Origin: Frigoribacterium sp. MEB024
GTDB taxonomy: Bacteria; Actinomycetota; Actinomycetes; Actinomycetales; Microbacteriaceae
DNA: 36,276 nucleotides
Assembly: GCF_000878135.1 (NCBI RefSeq)
Contig: NZ_JXQZ01000025.1
Location: 1-36,276 of the forward strand
Direction of reading: 5' to 3'
In this document: positions 35,718 to 36,276 of the stretch, piece by piece
How the letters are laid out: every line of letters begins with the position of its first letter
How positions within the stretch are numbered: the stretch's first letter is position 1
The notes under the pieces: model-generated
Seen by the model: the letters and a program-made list of their open reading frames with translations, nothing else
Told to the model about the DNA's origin: nothing
Database searches by the model: none
Translations under genes and position numbers: made by a program

Positions 35718-35767
35718 TCCCAGCGTCGTCATGGCGTCGGCGCGGTGGACGTCCGGCCACGGGCGGC

Positions 35768-35773
35768 TACCCT
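35768..35773 (+). promoter_or_regulatory. -10 box of the rseP-like gene (leaderless)
   Basis: TACCCT ends six bases before the GTG start at 35780, with GTGGAC at 35745-35750 as a weak -35 at 17-base spacing. No ribosome binding site is seen. Confidence 0.45.
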
Positions 35774-35779
35774 TGCCCG

Positions 35780-36276
35780 GTGCAGACGATCCTCCTCTTC
35801 GTGCTCGGCGTCCTGGTCATGGTCGTCGGGTTGGCCGTGTCGATCGCCCTGCATGAGGTGGGCCACCTCGTGCCGGCGAAGAAGTTCGGCGTGAAGGTCG
35901 GCCAGTACATGATCGGTTTCGGGCCGACCGTCTTCTCGCGCAAGAAGGGCGAGACCGAGTACGGCGTCAAGGCGTTGCCGCTCGGCGGCTACATCTCGAT
36001 GTCGGGGATGTTCCCTCCCGGAAAGACCGGGGGAGGCGCGCGCCAGTCGAGCACCGGCTTCTTCAACACCCTCGTGCAGGACGCCCGGACCGCCAGTGCC
36101 GAGACCATCGACGAGGGCGACGAGTCGCGGACCTTCTACCGCCTGCCCGTGTACAAGCGCGTGATCATCATGCTCGGCGGCCCGTTCATGAACCTGCTCA
36201 TCGCGATCGTGCTGTTCGCCGTGCTGCTCTGCGGCTTCGGCGTCCAGCAGGCGAGCACCACGGTCGGCAGCGTCAG
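35780..36276 (+). CDS. rseP: Site-2 protease, M50 family (3' end outside window)
   Basis: Membrane-embedded zinc metalloprotease that cuts anti-sigma factors and other membrane substrates. The open frame runs from GTG 35780 to the window end (about 165 codons). The first membrane helix carries the zinc-binding HEVGH (H25-H29), followed by KKFGVKVGQYMIGFGPT and VKALPLGGYISMSG, typical of RseP/Rip1. A second helix begins with IIMLGGPFMNLLIAI. A ~50-residue charged stretch between these matches the family's loop. The PDZ domain and the second motif (NxxPxPxLDG) lie beyond the window. GTG is chosen because of the leaderless promoter just upstream. Confidence 0.93.
   Translation, partial: MQTILLFVLGVLVMVVGLAVSIALHEVGHLVPAKKFGVKVGQYMIGFGPTVFSRKKGETEYGVKALPLGGYISMSGMFPPGKTGGGARQSSTGFFNTLVQDARTASAETIDEGDESRTFYRLPVYKRVIIMLGGPFMNLLIAIVLFAVLLCGFGVQQASTTVGSV

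Overview
The window is very GC-rich, densely packed and almost entirely on the + strand. Gene content and order (rho, prfA, prmC, tsaC/sua5, a WecA-type GlcNAc-phosphate transferase, an AtpI-like protein, then atpBEFHAGDC) match the conserved actinobacterial ATP synthase neighbourhood known from Mycobacterium. The protein flavour, the very short epsilon subunit, the unfused delta subunit and the frequent GTG starts suggest the family Microbacteriaceae. The genus cannot be fixed from sequence reading alone.

Layout. (1) 1-6163: the 3' part of rho with a Q/N/G-rich N-terminal region, then prfA, prmC, tsaC, the wecA-like gene and the atpI-like gene, mostly with 1-4 base overlaps. (2) 6304-13224: the complete F1Fo ATP synthase operon. 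(3) 13253-14595: yaaA and, convergent to it, an O6-methylguanine-DNA methyltransferase (ogt). (4) 14786-31271: a 16.5 kb block running in one direction. It holds an FHA protein, a PP2C phosphatase, a membrane Ser/Thr kinase with an FN3-like outer domain, a 1938-residue membrane-anchored Ig-like/FN3 protein, a MoxR ATPase, a DUF58 protein, a membrane transglutaminase-like protein, a double zinc-ribbon/FHA protein, and the N-terminal part of an FtsK/EccC-like protein split by an in-frame stop. (5) 31268-36276: an asparaginase (minus strand), an OsmC-family protein, two tandem FKBP lipoproteins, dxr, and the start of a site-2 protease (rseP-like).

How they may work together. Regions 1 and 2 are housekeeping: transcription termination, translation termination, tRNA t6A synthesis, lipid-linked glycan initiation and ATP synthesis. 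Region 4 looks like one envelope-associated phospho-signalling system. Kinase and phosphatase would set the phosphorylation state, two FHA proteins would read phosphothreonine, and the MoxR/DUF58/transglutaminase-like trio plus the giant surface protein would be the effectors. Most of its genes overlap at stop/start codons, so they are probably translationally coupled. Its two oddest members are the transglutaminase-like protein, which lacks both the expected catalytic Cys and His, and the motorless FtsK-like remnant. The function of the block is inferred from family knowledge and context and is not shown by the sequence.

No tRNA, rRNA, CRISPR array, insertion sequence or prophage was seen. 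Several monocistronic genes have a TANNNT box 6-7 bases before the start codon, suggesting leaderless transcripts.
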